Shown here in pieces: positions 26,852-35,275 of a stretch of DNA of 64,000 nucleotides. Origin of the DNA: Clostridia bacterium (GTDB taxonomy: Bacteria; Bacillota; Clostridia; Oscillospirales; Acutalibacteraceae). How positions within the stretch are numbered: the first letter of the stretch is position 1; every line of letters starts with the position of its first letter. The stretch covers positions 158,596-222,595 of the forward strand of contig JAFSEF010000101.1 in NCBI GenBank assembly GCA_017435865.1, given 5' to 3'. The translations under genes were made by a program, and so were the position numbers. The notes beneath the pieces were generated by a model. That model was not told where the DNA came from. It saw only the letters and a program-made list of their open reading frames with translations, and ran no database searches.

Positions 26852-27131
26852 CAACAAATAAAGGCTGTGAAGGAATTACGGCCAGTACGGATCTTTCAGA
26901 GAGTTGACGGATGCTGCGAGTCAACATTGAAGTACTGAACCGGTCTCGTTCCGGAGCTCAATTCCCTAACCCTCCGTCGGAGTGCATAAGGAATTGCGGA
27001 TCGTCCCGTTATCATGGCGGAAGGCTTGATAGAGTCTTGTGAGTGACCGTTGAATAAGAACGGTAATTAGGGTGGTACCGCGGATTTTTATTCGTCCCTG
27101 AGGTTTTTTACCTCGGGGATTTTTTATTTTA
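26852..27131 (+). promoter_or_regulatory. T-box leader, specifier read as CUC (Leu)
   Basis: The T-box sequence AGGGTGGTACCGCGG lies at 27069-27083, followed by a strong terminator (27094-27102 with 27110-27118, then a T run). Stem I: base GGAA (26872-26875) with TTCC (26949-26952); CAGTAC (26883-26888) with GTACTG (26932-26937); an AG-rich bulge, then TTGAC (26904-26908) with GTCAA (26920-26924). The three bases plus one purine before the basal 3' strand are CTC-G at 26945-26948, giving a Leu specifier. TGGT in the T-box fits a discriminator-A tRNA. T-box identity is certain; the specifier is moderate confidence. Confidence 0.93.
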
Positions 27132-27150
27132 GCAAAAGGAGTTCAAACCG

Positions 27151-28551
27151 ATGAAAAGAATCAGAATTGCAGACGAAACACTTAAAGCCGCATCCGGAAG
27201 AAGAGACATCAATCTCACATTCCGCGAAAAGACGGAAGTCGCCAAGCTATTGGAAAAAGCGGGTGTTGACTATATTGAACTGCCTGCAATTTATGATGTA
27301 AAAACAGATACACTTCTTATTAAGACTGTCTGTGCAGTCATCCGCAAGGCATGTGTTGTTCTTCCGGTCGGTCATTCCGCTGAAGAAATCGACCTTGCAT
27401 GGAGCTCTATGAAAAATGCCGCAAAGGCAAGATTGCAGGTCTGTGTGCCTGTTTCCCCTGTGCAGATGGAATATTTTTGCCACAAAAAAAGCAGTGCCGT
27501 TCTGGAAATGATCGGTGAACTGGTTGCAAAATGTGCTTCTCTTTGCAATGATGTTGAATTCGTTGCAGAAGATGCAACCCGCAGTGAAGCTGATTTTCTT
27601 ACAGCCGCCATTGAAAAGGCGGTTGCGGCAGGCGCAAAAACCGTAACACTCTGCGACACCGCAGGCACGATGCTTCCTGACGAATTTGCTGCATTTATTG
27701 CTGGTGTCAATCTTCCCGAAGGCATTGCACTCGGCATTCGTTGCTCCAATGCAATGGACATGGCTTGTGCCTGCACGGCCGCAAGCGTGCGCACCGGAGC
27801 GGACGAAATCAAAACTGCCGTTGCAGGATTTGATGCACCTGCTCTTTCGGCAGTTGCACAGCTGTTCAGACTCAGAGGTGACTCGTGTGCAGTTACAAGC
27901 GGTCTTGATCATACCGGTTTGCAAAGAACAGAGAAGCAGATCATCGATTTTATTCGTCACAGACAGGAACAGACAGTCAGAACAGAAGAAAACGACATTT
28001 TCGCAAACGGTGTTCTGCTCACCAATTCTGACGATGCTGCTGCTGTTGCAAAGGCTGTCAAGAAGCTCGGCTATGACCTTTCGGACGATGACAATGCAAA
28101 AGTGTTTGAAGCATTCAAAACTGTTGCTGCAAAGAAGAATGTTTCTCTCAAAGAGCTTGACGCTATTGTTGCTTCTTCCGCAATGCAGGTGCCGCCTGTA
28201 TATCGAATGAAGAGCTTTGTCAGCAATTCCGGCAGTGATATTATCTCGACCGCCACCGTACAGATCGAAAAAAACGGTACTGTTCTGCAAGGCATCAGCA
28301 TGGGTGACGGCCCGATCGATGCCGCTTTCATGGCCATTGAGCAGATCATCGGTGTACACTATGAGCTTGACGATTTCCGCATCCGCTCCATCACGGAAGG
28401 ACGCGACTCCGTCGGTAATGCAATTATCCGTCTTCGTGCAAACGGCAAGCTGTATTCCGGCAACGGTATTTCGACCGATATAGTCGGTGCTTCCGTGCAA
28501 GCATATCTCAACGCTCTCAATAAGATCGTTTACGAGGAGGAAAAAAACTGA
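27151..28551 (+). CDS. LeuA-like protein (HMGL-like domain + LeuA allosteric domain), probably non-catalytic
   Basis: This 466-aa protein has the domain order of 2-isopropylmalate synthase: HMGL-like TIM barrel (about 1-265), linker helices, and a C-terminal regulatory LeuA domain (about 345-460) with VSNSGSDIISTATVQIE, MGDGPIDAAFMAIEQIIG and RDSVGNAIIRL. Key catalytic strings are missing: the N-terminal TLRDGEQ of true synthases reads TLKAASG, and the metal-binding HxH block (HNDLG type) reads RCSNAMD. It may be a Leu-binding regulator or an enzyme with new chemistry; both are inference. Start ATG after AAAGGAG; directly controlled by the T-box. The stop overlaps the next start. Confidence 0.8.
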   Translation: MKRIRIADETLKAASGRRDINLTFREKTEVAKLLEKAGVDYIELPAIYDVKTDTLLIKTVCAVIRKACVVLPVGHSAEEIDLAWSSMKNAAKARLQVCVPVSPVQMEYFCHKKSSAVLEMIGELVAKCASLCNDVEFVAEDATRSEADFLTAAIEKAVAAGAKTVTLCDTAGTMLPDEFAAFIAGVNLPEGIALGIRCSNAMDMACACTAASVRTGADEIKTAVAGFDAPALSAVAQLFRLRGDSCAVTSGLDHTGLQRTEKQIIDFIRHRQEQTVRTEENDIFANGVLLTNSDDAAAVAKAVKKLGYDLSDDDNAKVFEAFKTVAAKKNVSLKELDAIVASSAMQVPPVYRMKSFVSNSGSDIISTATVQIEKNGTVLQGISMGDGPIDAAFMAIEQIIGVHYELDDFRIRSITEGRDSVGNAIIRLRANGKLYSGNGISTDIVGASVQAYLNALNKIVYEEEKN

Positions 28552-31055
28552 TGAAACTTTCTTTTTCAACCAAAGGTTGGAAGAACACAACATGGCAGGA
28601 ATTTATTTGCGAAGCCGTGGAAGCAGGTTTTTCCGGCATTGAGATTCATGATATAAACGCACCCGCATTCAACGAAAAAACAGGTCCCGCAAATCTTGAA
28701 ATGTCTGCGGCAACCGTTCGCAATCTGATTGAAAATAAATTGAGCATTCCCTGCATTGATGCTCTTTGTGATATCGGCAAAGCAGAAAAACTGGATGAAA
28801 ATATAAAGGAAACCGCTTCTTGCATTGCTTATGCCAAGGCATTGAAAGTCCCTTATATACGCATTCACGCACCGTCCGTACAAAGCGACACAACGGTAGA
28901 TGATGCAGTATTTGAATATCTTACAAAAGCCGTTCCCATGGCAGAGGAATCCAATATCACCCTGCTTATGGAAACTGCAGGCATTTACTCAGACACAAAG
29001 AAGCTTTGCAATCTGCTCAACAGATTTGCCTGTGACAATCTTGCTGTTCTGTGGGACGTTCATCATACATTCCGCGATGCAAAAGAAGCACCTGATCAGA
29101 CGGTAACAAATCTCGGTGCATACATCAAGCATGTGCATTTCAAAGACTCCGAAATCACGGATGACGGTCTGCAATACTGCCTGATCGGCGAAGGCACACT
29201 GCCTGTAGACGAAATTCACAATGCGCTGCGAACCCTCAACTATGCAGGCTTTATTTCCCTTGAATGGGATCCCGAATGGATGCCTGATCTGCAGGATCCG
29301 TCCGTGATTTTCTCTCACTTTGTCAGCTACATGAGCTTGTTTGAACAGGAACGCAAGATCAAAAGCCATCTGTATGACAACATGACTCATACCGGCAAAT
29401 TTGTGTGGAAAAAAGAATCGCTTGTCAATATCACATTCCCGCAGCTTCTTGACAAAATGGTCGAAGAATTCCCCGACCAGTATATGTTCAAATTTACAAC
29501 CCTTGATTATACAAGAACCTATGCACAGTTCCGTGACGATGTGGATGAATTCTGCCGCGTTCTGATTTCAATGGGTGTCAAGCCCGGCACACATGTTACC
29601 GCTTGGGCTACAAATCTGCCGCAATGGTACATTGCTTTCTGGGCTGTTACCAAAATCGGTGCGGTTCTGATTCCGATGAATACTGCCTACAAAATACACG
29701 AAGCGGAATATATTCTTCGTCAATCAGACACACACACGCTTATCATGATCGACGGCTTTAAAGACTCCAACTACAAAGAGATCATTCAGGAGCTGTGTCC
29801 CGAGCTTGAAAACCTGAAGCCCGGTGAAAAAATGCATTCGGCAAGACTCCCCTTCCTGCGCAATGTTATCACAATCGGCTTCAGGATGAAAGGCTGTCTT
29901 GAGTGGAATGAAGCACTCGCAAGAGCCGATCTTGTCAGCCAGGACGAAGTCAACCGCCTTGCAGCAGCAACGGACATTCACGATGTTTGCAATATGCAGT
30001 ACACTTCAGGCACAACAGGCTTCCCCAAGGGTGTCATGTTGACACATTACAACATCATCAACGACGGCAAGTGCATCGGCGACAGAATGGACCTTTCCAC
30101 CGCTGACCGCATGATGATCCAGGTTCCGATGGTGCATTGCTTCGGCATGGTACTTGCTATGACGGCATCCGTAACGCACGGAGTTACCATGATGCCAATT
30201 CCCTACTTTTCTCCGAAGTCTTCTCTTGCATGTATCAACAATGAACGAATCACCGTATTCCACGGTGTTCCTACCATGTTCAACCTGATGTTCACACATC
30301 CTGATTTCGCAAAGACCGATTTTTCGTACATGCGCACAGGTATTATGGCAGGTGCAAACTGTCCGCCGGAACTCATGCGCAAAGCAGCTGCCGAAATGAA
30401 TATGACCGGCATTCTCAGTGTATACGGCCTCACGGAAGCTTCCCCGGGATGCACAATGGGTGAAGTCACGGAATCGCTTGATGACCGCGTGGAAACTGTC
30501 GGTAAGGCATTCCCCTATATCGAATGCAAAAATATTGACCCTGCAACGGGTGAAGATGTACCCGACGGAGTCAACGGCGAGTTTGTTGTGCGCGGCTACA
30601 ATGTTATGAAAGGCTACTACAAAATGCCGAAAGCAACTGCCGAAGCAATCGACAAAGACGGTTGGCTGCATTCGGGTGACCTTTGCTGCAGAGATGAAAG
30701 AGGTTATTATAAAGTTACAGGACGACTGAAAGATATGATCATCCGCGGTGGTGAAAACATCTATCCGAGAGAAATCGAAGAACTGATTCTTACCAACCCT
30801 AAGGTGCACGATGTGCAGGTTATCGGCATTCCCGATCCGCGATTCGGTGAAGAAATCATGGCTTGTGTTATTCTTCGCAAAGGTGAAACCTGCACGGAGG
30901 ATGAAATGAAAAAGTTTGTTGATGCACACATGGCAAAGCATAAAGTGCCGCGTTATGTGCATTTCATGAACGACTTCCCGATGAATGTCGCCGGTAAGAT
31001 CCTGAAATACAAAATGCGTGAAGATGCGGTTGAACGATTGAAAAATCAACCTTAA
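28551..31055 (+). CDS. TIM-barrel (xylose-isomerase-like) / acyl-CoA ligase fusion
   Basis: Fusion protein of 834 aa. Residues 1-275 form a sugar-phosphate isomerase/epimerase-like AP-endonuclease-2 TIM barrel with candidate metal ligands in LLMETAG, VLWDVHHTF, YIKHVHFKD and SLEWDPEW. Residues 285-834 form an AMP-forming acyl-CoA synthetase with QYTSGTTGFPKGVMLTH, YGLTEASPG, HSGDLCCRDERGYYKVTGR and the lysine in NVAGKILKYKMR. The start overlaps the LeuA-like stop. The ligase half likely activates a carboxylic acid; the barrel could act on a related metabolite. The pairing is not one I know from a defined pathway. Confidence 0.85.
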   Translation: MKLSFSTKGWKNTTWQEFICEAVEAGFSGIEIHDINAPAFNEKTGPANLEMSAATVRNLIENKLSIPCIDALCDIGKAEKLDENIKETASCIAYAKALKVPYIRIHAPSVQSDTTVDDAVFEYLTKAVPMAEESNITLLMETAGIYSDTKKLCNLLNRFACDNLAVLWDVHHTFRDAKEAPDQTVTNLGAYIKHVHFKDSEITDDGLQYCLIGEGTLPVDEIHNALRTLNYAGFISLEWDPEWMPDLQDPSVIFSHFVSYMSLFEQERKIKSHLYDNMTHTGKFVWKKESLVNITFPQLLDKMVEEFPDQYMFKFTTLDYTRTYAQFRDDVDEFCRVLISMGVKPGTHVTAWATNLPQWYIAFWAVTKIGAVLIPMNTAYKIHEAEYILRQSDTHTLIMIDGFKDSNYKEIIQELCPELENLKPGEKMHSARLPFLRNVITIGFRMKGCLEWNEALARADLVSQDEVNRLAAATDIHDVCNMQYTSGTTGFPKGVMLTHYNIINDGKCIGDRMDLSTADRMMIQVPMVHCFGMVLAMTASVTHGVTMMPIPYFSPKSSLACINNERITVFHGVPTMFNLMFTHPDFAKTDFSYMRTGIMAGANCPPELMRKAAAEMNMTGILSVYGLTEASPGCTMGEVTESLDDRVETVGKAFPYIECKNIDPATGEDVPDGVNGEFVVRGYNVMKGYYKMPKATAEAIDKDGWLHSGDLCCRDERGYYKVTGRLKDMIIRGGENIYPREIEELILTNPKVHDVQVIGIPDPRFGEEIMACVILRKGETCTEDEMKKFVDAHMAKHKVPRYVHFMNDFPMNVAGKILKYKMREDAVERLKNQP

Positions 31056-31073
31056 TAATTCTTAATTATTATA

Positions 31074-31102
31074 TTGACATTGTGCTTGCTTCGTCTTATA
31101 AT
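31074..31102 (+). promoter_or_regulatory. Perfect consensus sigma-A promoter of iorA
   Basis: TTGACA (31074-31079), exactly 17 nt, TATAAT (31097-31102). Transcription would start near 31109. It separates the ior group from the T-box operon upstream, though read-through is possible because no terminator was seen after 31055. Confidence 0.9.
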
Positions 31103-31132
31103 TAATGTATAATATTTTAATTAAGGTGAGTT

Positions 31133-32854
31133 ATGAAAAAACTTATGATCGGCAACGAAGCAGTTGCCAGAGGAATTTATGAAGCAGGGGTCAAGGTAGT
31201 CTCAAGCTATCCGGGTACTCCTTCAACTGAGATTACTGAATTCTCTGCAAAATATGACGAAATTCATTGTGAGTGGGCACCCAACGAAAAAGTTGCAATG
31301 GAAGCTGCTTTCGGTGCTTCGCTTGCAGGTGTTCGCAGCGCCTGCACAATGAAACATGTCGGTCTTAACGTAGCAGCTGACCCCCTTTTCACTCTCTCAT
31401 ACACAGGTGTCAACGGCGGACTTCTTGTCTGTGTTGCTGATGACCCGGGAATGCATTCCTCTCAAAATGAGCAGGACTCCCGTCATTATGCAATTGCTGC
31501 AAAAGTTCCGATGCTCGAACCTGCAGATTCGTCTGAAAGTCTTGCATTTGCAAAAGCTGCATTTGAGCTTTCTGAACAGTTTGATACACCTGTTATTCTG
31601 AGAATGTGCACTCGCATTGCCCATTCACAGAGCATAGTTGAAACAGGCGAACGCAATGACATTCCACGTGCAGAATACAAAAAGAATCCTGCCAAGAATA
31701 TCATGATGCCTGCTTATGCAAAATTACGTCATCCCTTTGTCGAGGAACGCACTGCAAAGCTTGCTGCTTTTGCAGAGGATTGTCCTTTTAACAAGGTTGA
31801 AATGAATGACACTCAGATTGGTATCATTACATCCGGCACATGCTATCAGTATGTCAAAGAAGTGTTCGGGGACAGTGTCAGCGTTCTTAAGATAGGACTT
31901 ATCAATCCGCTGCCGACAAAGCTGATCAAAGATTTTGCTGCAAAAGTTGACAGACTTGTGGTTATTGAAGAACTCGACGGCATTATAGAAACGCATTGCC
32001 GCAATATCGGCATTGAATGCGACGGCAAGAACCTGTTCCCGCCTGTTGGTGAATATTCTCAGAAGATCATTGCGGCTGCATTCGGCATTGAAAAAGAACA
32101 GAGTTTTACTGCTGAAACCGCAATCCCCGTACGTCCTCCTGTCATGTGTGCAGGTTGTCCGCACAGAGGTCTCTTCTACACGCTCTCAAAAAACAAAGTG
32201 ACCGTAATGGGTGATATCGGATGCTATACACTCGGTGCGCAGAAACCGCTTGATGCACTCGATGCTGTTCTTTGTATGGGTGCTTCCGTTTCCGGACTTC
32301 ACGGTTTCAACAAAGCACTCGGTGATGAGAAAATGAAAACCTGTGCAGTCATCGGTGACTCAACGTTTATGCATTCAGGAATCACCGGTCTTGTAAACAT
32401 CGCTTACAACAATTCGCACTCACTTGTCATCATTCTGGATAACTCCATCACAGGCATGACCGGCCATCAGCACAATCCCACAACCGGTTACAATATCAAA
32501 GGAGATCCTGCATCAAAAATTGATCTTGAAACTCTTTGCCATGCTGTGGGCATTAACCGCGTACGTGTTGTTGATCCTTACAATCTCAAAGAATGCGATG
32601 CAGCTATCAAAGAGGAACTTGCTGCAGAAGAGCCTTCCGTTATTATTTCAAGACGTCCTTGTGTTCTTTTGAAGAGCGTTAAGGCTAAACCTGCCGTTAC
32701 TGTAAACAAAGACAAATGCAGAACCTGCAAAATGTGCATGAAGATCGGCTGTCCTGCTATCAGCATCACTGACGGCAAAGCTCATATTGATGCTACGCTT
32801 TGTGTCGGCTGCGGTGTCTGCACGCAACTTTGCGCATTTGATGCCATTGAATAA
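31133..32854 (+). CDS. iorA: Indolepyruvate ferredoxin oxidoreductase alpha subunit
   Basis: Catalytic subunit of 573 aa that interconverts aryl pyruvates plus CoA with aryl-acetyl-CoA, CO2 and reduced ferredoxin. The N-terminal GNEAVARGIYEAGVKVVSSY is typical of the family, with YPGTPSTEI; the TPP domain has GDIGCYTLG and DNSITGMTGHQHNPTTG; the C-terminus has CKMCMKIGCP and CVGCGVCTQLC for two Fe-S clusters. Slightly shorter than many IorA (about 600 aa) but complete. AAGGTGAG ribosome site; strong own promoter. Confidence 0.95.
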   Translation: MKKLMIGNEAVARGIYEAGVKVVSSYPGTPSTEITEFSAKYDEIHCEWAPNEKVAMEAAFGASLAGVRSACTMKHVGLNVAADPLFTLSYTGVNGGLLVCVADDPGMHSSQNEQDSRHYAIAAKVPMLEPADSSESLAFAKAAFELSEQFDTPVILRMCTRIAHSQSIVETGERNDIPRAEYKKNPAKNIMMPAYAKLRHPFVEERTAKLAAFAEDCPFNKVEMNDTQIGIITSGTCYQYVKEVFGDSVSVLKIGLINPLPTKLIKDFAAKVDRLVVIEELDGIIETHCRNIGIECDGKNLFPPVGEYSQKIIAAAFGIEKEQSFTAETAIPVRPPVMCAGCPHRGLFYTLSKNKVTVMGDIGCYTLGAQKPLDALDAVLCMGASVSGLHGFNKALGDEKMKTCAVIGDSTFMHSGITGLVNIAYNNSHSLVIILDNSITGMTGHQHNPTTGYNIKGDPASKIDLETLCHAVGINRVRVVDPYNLKECDAAIKEELAAEEPSVIISRRPCVLLKSVKAKPAVTVNKDKCRTCKMCMKIGCPAISITDGKAHIDATLCVGCGVCTQLCAFDAIE

Positions 32855-32866
32855 GGAGGTCTGAAG

Positions 32867-33439
32867 ATGAATACAACAAGTATTATGATCGTTGGTGTTG
32901 GCGGTCAAGGCTCGCTTCTTGCAAGCCGTTTGCTCGGCAATCTCCTTGTAAATGAAGGATATGATGTCAAAGTTTCGGAAGTTCACGGCATGAGCCAAAG
33001 AGGTGGTTCTGTTGTAACCTATGTCCGTTTTGGTGATAAGGTTAATTCTCCCATTATTGAAGACGGTGAAGCAGACTTTATCCTTTCCTTTGAAAAACTC
33101 GAAGCTGCCAGATGGGCAAAATGTCTTAAAAAAGACGGTAAAATCATTGTAAACACACAGGAAATTGACCCGATGCCTGTTATCACTGGTGCTGCTGAAT
33201 ATCCTCACGGTATTCTTGATGAGATTGCATCACAAGGTGCATTCATAGATGGACTTGATGCTCTTTCACTTGCAAATGAAGCAGGTTCTTCAAAGGCTGT
33301 AAACATTGTGCTCATGGGCAGACTCGTAAAATATTTTCATATTGAATATGAGAAATGGATCGAACAGATCGAAAGTCTTGTCGCACCCAAATTTATTGAA
33401 TTAAATAAAAAAGCGTTTGCACTTGGATACAACGCTTAA
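32867..33439 (+). CDS. iorB: Indolepyruvate ferredoxin oxidoreductase beta subunit
   Basis: Gamma-domain-type subunit of 190 aa paired with IorA: VGVGGQGSLLASRLLG (about 8-23) and EVHGMSQRGGSVVTYVRFG (about 40-58) are the family marks. It lies 12 nt after iorA behind AAGGAGG. Confidence 0.95.
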   Translation: MNTTSIMIVGVGGQGSLLASRLLGNLLVNEGYDVKVSEVHGMSQRGGSVVTYVRFGDKVNSPIIEDGEADFILSFEKLEAARWAKCLKKDGKIIVNTQEIDPMPVITGAAEYPHGILDEIASQGAFIDGLDALSLANEAGSSKAVNIVLMGRLVKYFHIEYEKWIEQIESLVAPKFIELNKKAFALGYNA

Positions 33440-33465
33440 TTTTAAAGTTTAAGGAACAATGTATT

Positions 33466-34776
33466 ATGAAAAAGAAATACTGGCAAGAAGAAATTGAAAC
33501 CGCTTCTCTTGAAGCAATCAGTGCGTTACAAAGTGAACGTCTCGTTGCTACTGTAAAAAGAGTGTACGAAAATGTTCCGATGTATCGTCAGCGCATGGAT
33601 GAAGCCGGTGTAAAACCCGAGGACATCAAAAGCATCAAGGATATCACAAAGCTGCCGTTTACCACAAAGCAGGATTTGCGTGATACCTATCCTTACGGCA
33701 TGTTTGCTGTCCCCATGAACGAAGTTGTTGAACTTCATGCTTCAAGCGGTACAACCGGAAAACAGGTTGTCGTCGGTTACACAAAGAATGACTTACATGT
33801 ATGGGGCGAAATCTGCGCCAGAGCTCTTGTTGCTGCAGGCGGCGATGAGAATGACTTTGTCCATGTGTCTTACGGTTATGGTTTGTTTACAGGCGGTTTT
33901 GGGGTACATTACGGTGCTGAACAGATTGGTGCTACTGCTATTCCTGTTTCTGCAGGTCAGACAAAACGTCAGGTAACCATTCTTGAAGACTTTGGCTCAA
34001 CAATCCTTTGCTGCACACCTTCTTATGCAATGACTATTGCAGAAGCTGTTGAACAAGCAGGCATTGATGCTTCCAAATTACCGCTCAAAGCAGGTATTTT
34101 CGGTGCTGAACCCTGGACCGAAGAAATGCGTGAATACATTGAAGATAAGCTCAAAATCAAGGCATATGATATTTACGGCCTTACCGAAGTCATGGGCCCT
34201 GGTGTTTCCTTTACCTGTGAACATCAGTGTGGTATGCACGTCAATGAAGACCATTTCATCATTGAAGTGCTTGATCCTGAAACCTTTGAGCCTGTTGCAG
34301 ACGGCACAATTGGTGAAATCGTATTTACCTGTATCACGAAAGAAGCCTTCCCTGTTATCAGATACAGAACGAAGGACTTGGGTTATATTACCCATGAAAA
34401 ATGCAAGTGCGGCAGAACATTTGCTCGTATGAGCAAAATCCTCGGCAGAACTGACGATATGCTCATTATCCGTGGTGTTAACGTTTTCCCGTCCCAGATT
34501 GAAACTGTTTTGCTTGAACAAGGTTATGCACCCAATTATCTTCTCATCGTTGATCGTGTCAACAACAGCGATACGCTGGAAGTGCAGGTTGAAGTTGCTG
34601 CTGAAATCTTCAGCGACATCACATCTGCATTGACTTCCTATGAAAAGAAGCTTCAGCTCGCTATTCGCGAATTGCTTGGTATTCAGGCAAAAGTCACACT
34701 TGTTGCTCCCAATTCCATTCCGCGTTTCGAGGGCAAAGCAAAGAGAGTCATTGACAACAGAAAGCTCCACGATTAA
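33466..34776 (+). CDS. paaK: Phenylacetate-CoA ligase
   Basis: AMP-forming ligase of 436 aa that joins phenylacetate or a related aryl acetate to CoA. Marks include LHASSGTTGKQVVVGYTK (P-loop, about 90-107), YDIYGLTEVMGPG, YRTKDLG and RTDDMLIIRGVNVFPSQIE, in the typical PaaK arrangement with a short C-terminal domain. With IorAB it links free aryl acetates to aryl pyruvates in either direction. It lies 26 nt after iorB, same operon. Confidence 0.93.
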   Translation: MKKKYWQEEIETASLEAISALQSERLVATVKRVYENVPMYRQRMDEAGVKPEDIKSIKDITKLPFTTKQDLRDTYPYGMFAVPMNEVVELHASSGTTGKQVVVGYTKNDLHVWGEICARALVAAGGDENDFVHVSYGYGLFTGGFGVHYGAEQIGATAIPVSAGQTKRQVTILEDFGSTILCCTPSYAMTIAEAVEQAGIDASKLPLKAGIFGAEPWTEEMREYIEDKLKIKAYDIYGLTEVMGPGVSFTCEHQCGMHVNEDHFIIEVLDPETFEPVADGTIGEIVFTCITKEAFPVIRYRTKDLGYITHEKCKCGRTFARMSKILGRTDDMLIIRGVNVFPSQIETVLLEQGYAPNYLLIVDRVNNSDTLEVQVEVAAEIFSDITSALTSYEKKLQLAIRELLGIQAKVTLVAPNSIPRFEGKAKRVIDNRKLHD

Positions 34777-34797
34777 TTATAACAAGGAGGATTAAAA

Positions 34798-35235
34798 ATG
34801 ACTATTAAGCAACTTTCTATTTTTGTTGAAAACAAGTCGGGTTCACTCGCACGCATAATTGATATTCTCGCAGCAAACGAAATTGATCTCAGAGCTCTTT
34901 CAATTTCAGAAACACAGGATTTCGGTATTCTCAGACTGATCGTCAACGATACATTCAAAGCTGCACAGGTTCTTCGCAATGAGAATTGCGTTGTCAGCAT
35001 CACTGATGTATATGCCATTGCTGTTCCTGATCAGCCGGGCGGTCTTGCAAAGGTACTTCGTCTTCTTGCTGATGCGCAAGTATCCGTAGAATACACATAT
35101 GCATTTATTTCTAACAATAGAGATTACGCATACATTGCAATCCGTACTGCTGAAAAGGATGTTCAGACTGCAAAGAACATCTTTATGACAAACGGAACCA
35201 AAGTAATCTCCGAAGACGATTTGTTGAATTTATAA
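34798..35235 (+). CDS. Tandem ACT domain protein
   Basis: Small protein of 145 aa with two ACT repeats: IKQLSIFVENKSGSLARIID (from residue 2) and VYAIAVPDQPGGLAKVLRLL (from about residue 70). ACT domains usually bind amino acids. It directly follows paaK behind AAGGAGG and often accompanies ior-paaK sets, so it may sense an aromatic amino acid for that pathway (inference). Transcription ends at 35243-35263. Confidence 0.85.
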   Translation: MTIKQLSIFVENKSGSLARIIDILAANEIDLRALSISETQDFGILRLIVNDTFKAAQVLRNENCVVSITDVYAIAVPDQPGGLAKVLRLLADAQVSVEYTYAFISNNRDYAYIAIRTAEKDVQTAKNIFMTNGTKVISEDDLLNL

Positions 35236-35242
35236 AAGGAAT

Positions 35243-35263
35243 GGGCGATCATATTGATCGCCC
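35243..35263 (+). terminator. Terminator of the ior-paaK-ACT operon
   Basis: Perfect 9-bp stem (35243-35251 with 35255-35263), loop of 3 nt, T-rich tail. Confidence 0.8.
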
Positions 35264-35275
35264 TTTGTTAGTATT

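Noticed and set aside
26932-26937. Reading TAC (Tyr) or GTA (Val) as the specifier of the second T-box
   Set aside because: These bases lie in a 6-bp helix (CAGTAC with GTACTG) above the specifier loop; CTC just before the basal TTCC strand fits better. Some uncertainty remains.
27247-28593. Long antisense frame (448 codons) opposite the LeuA-like gene
   Set aside because: Cys/Asn-rich nonsense composition, no homology seen, and it fully overlaps a well-supported gene behind a T-box.
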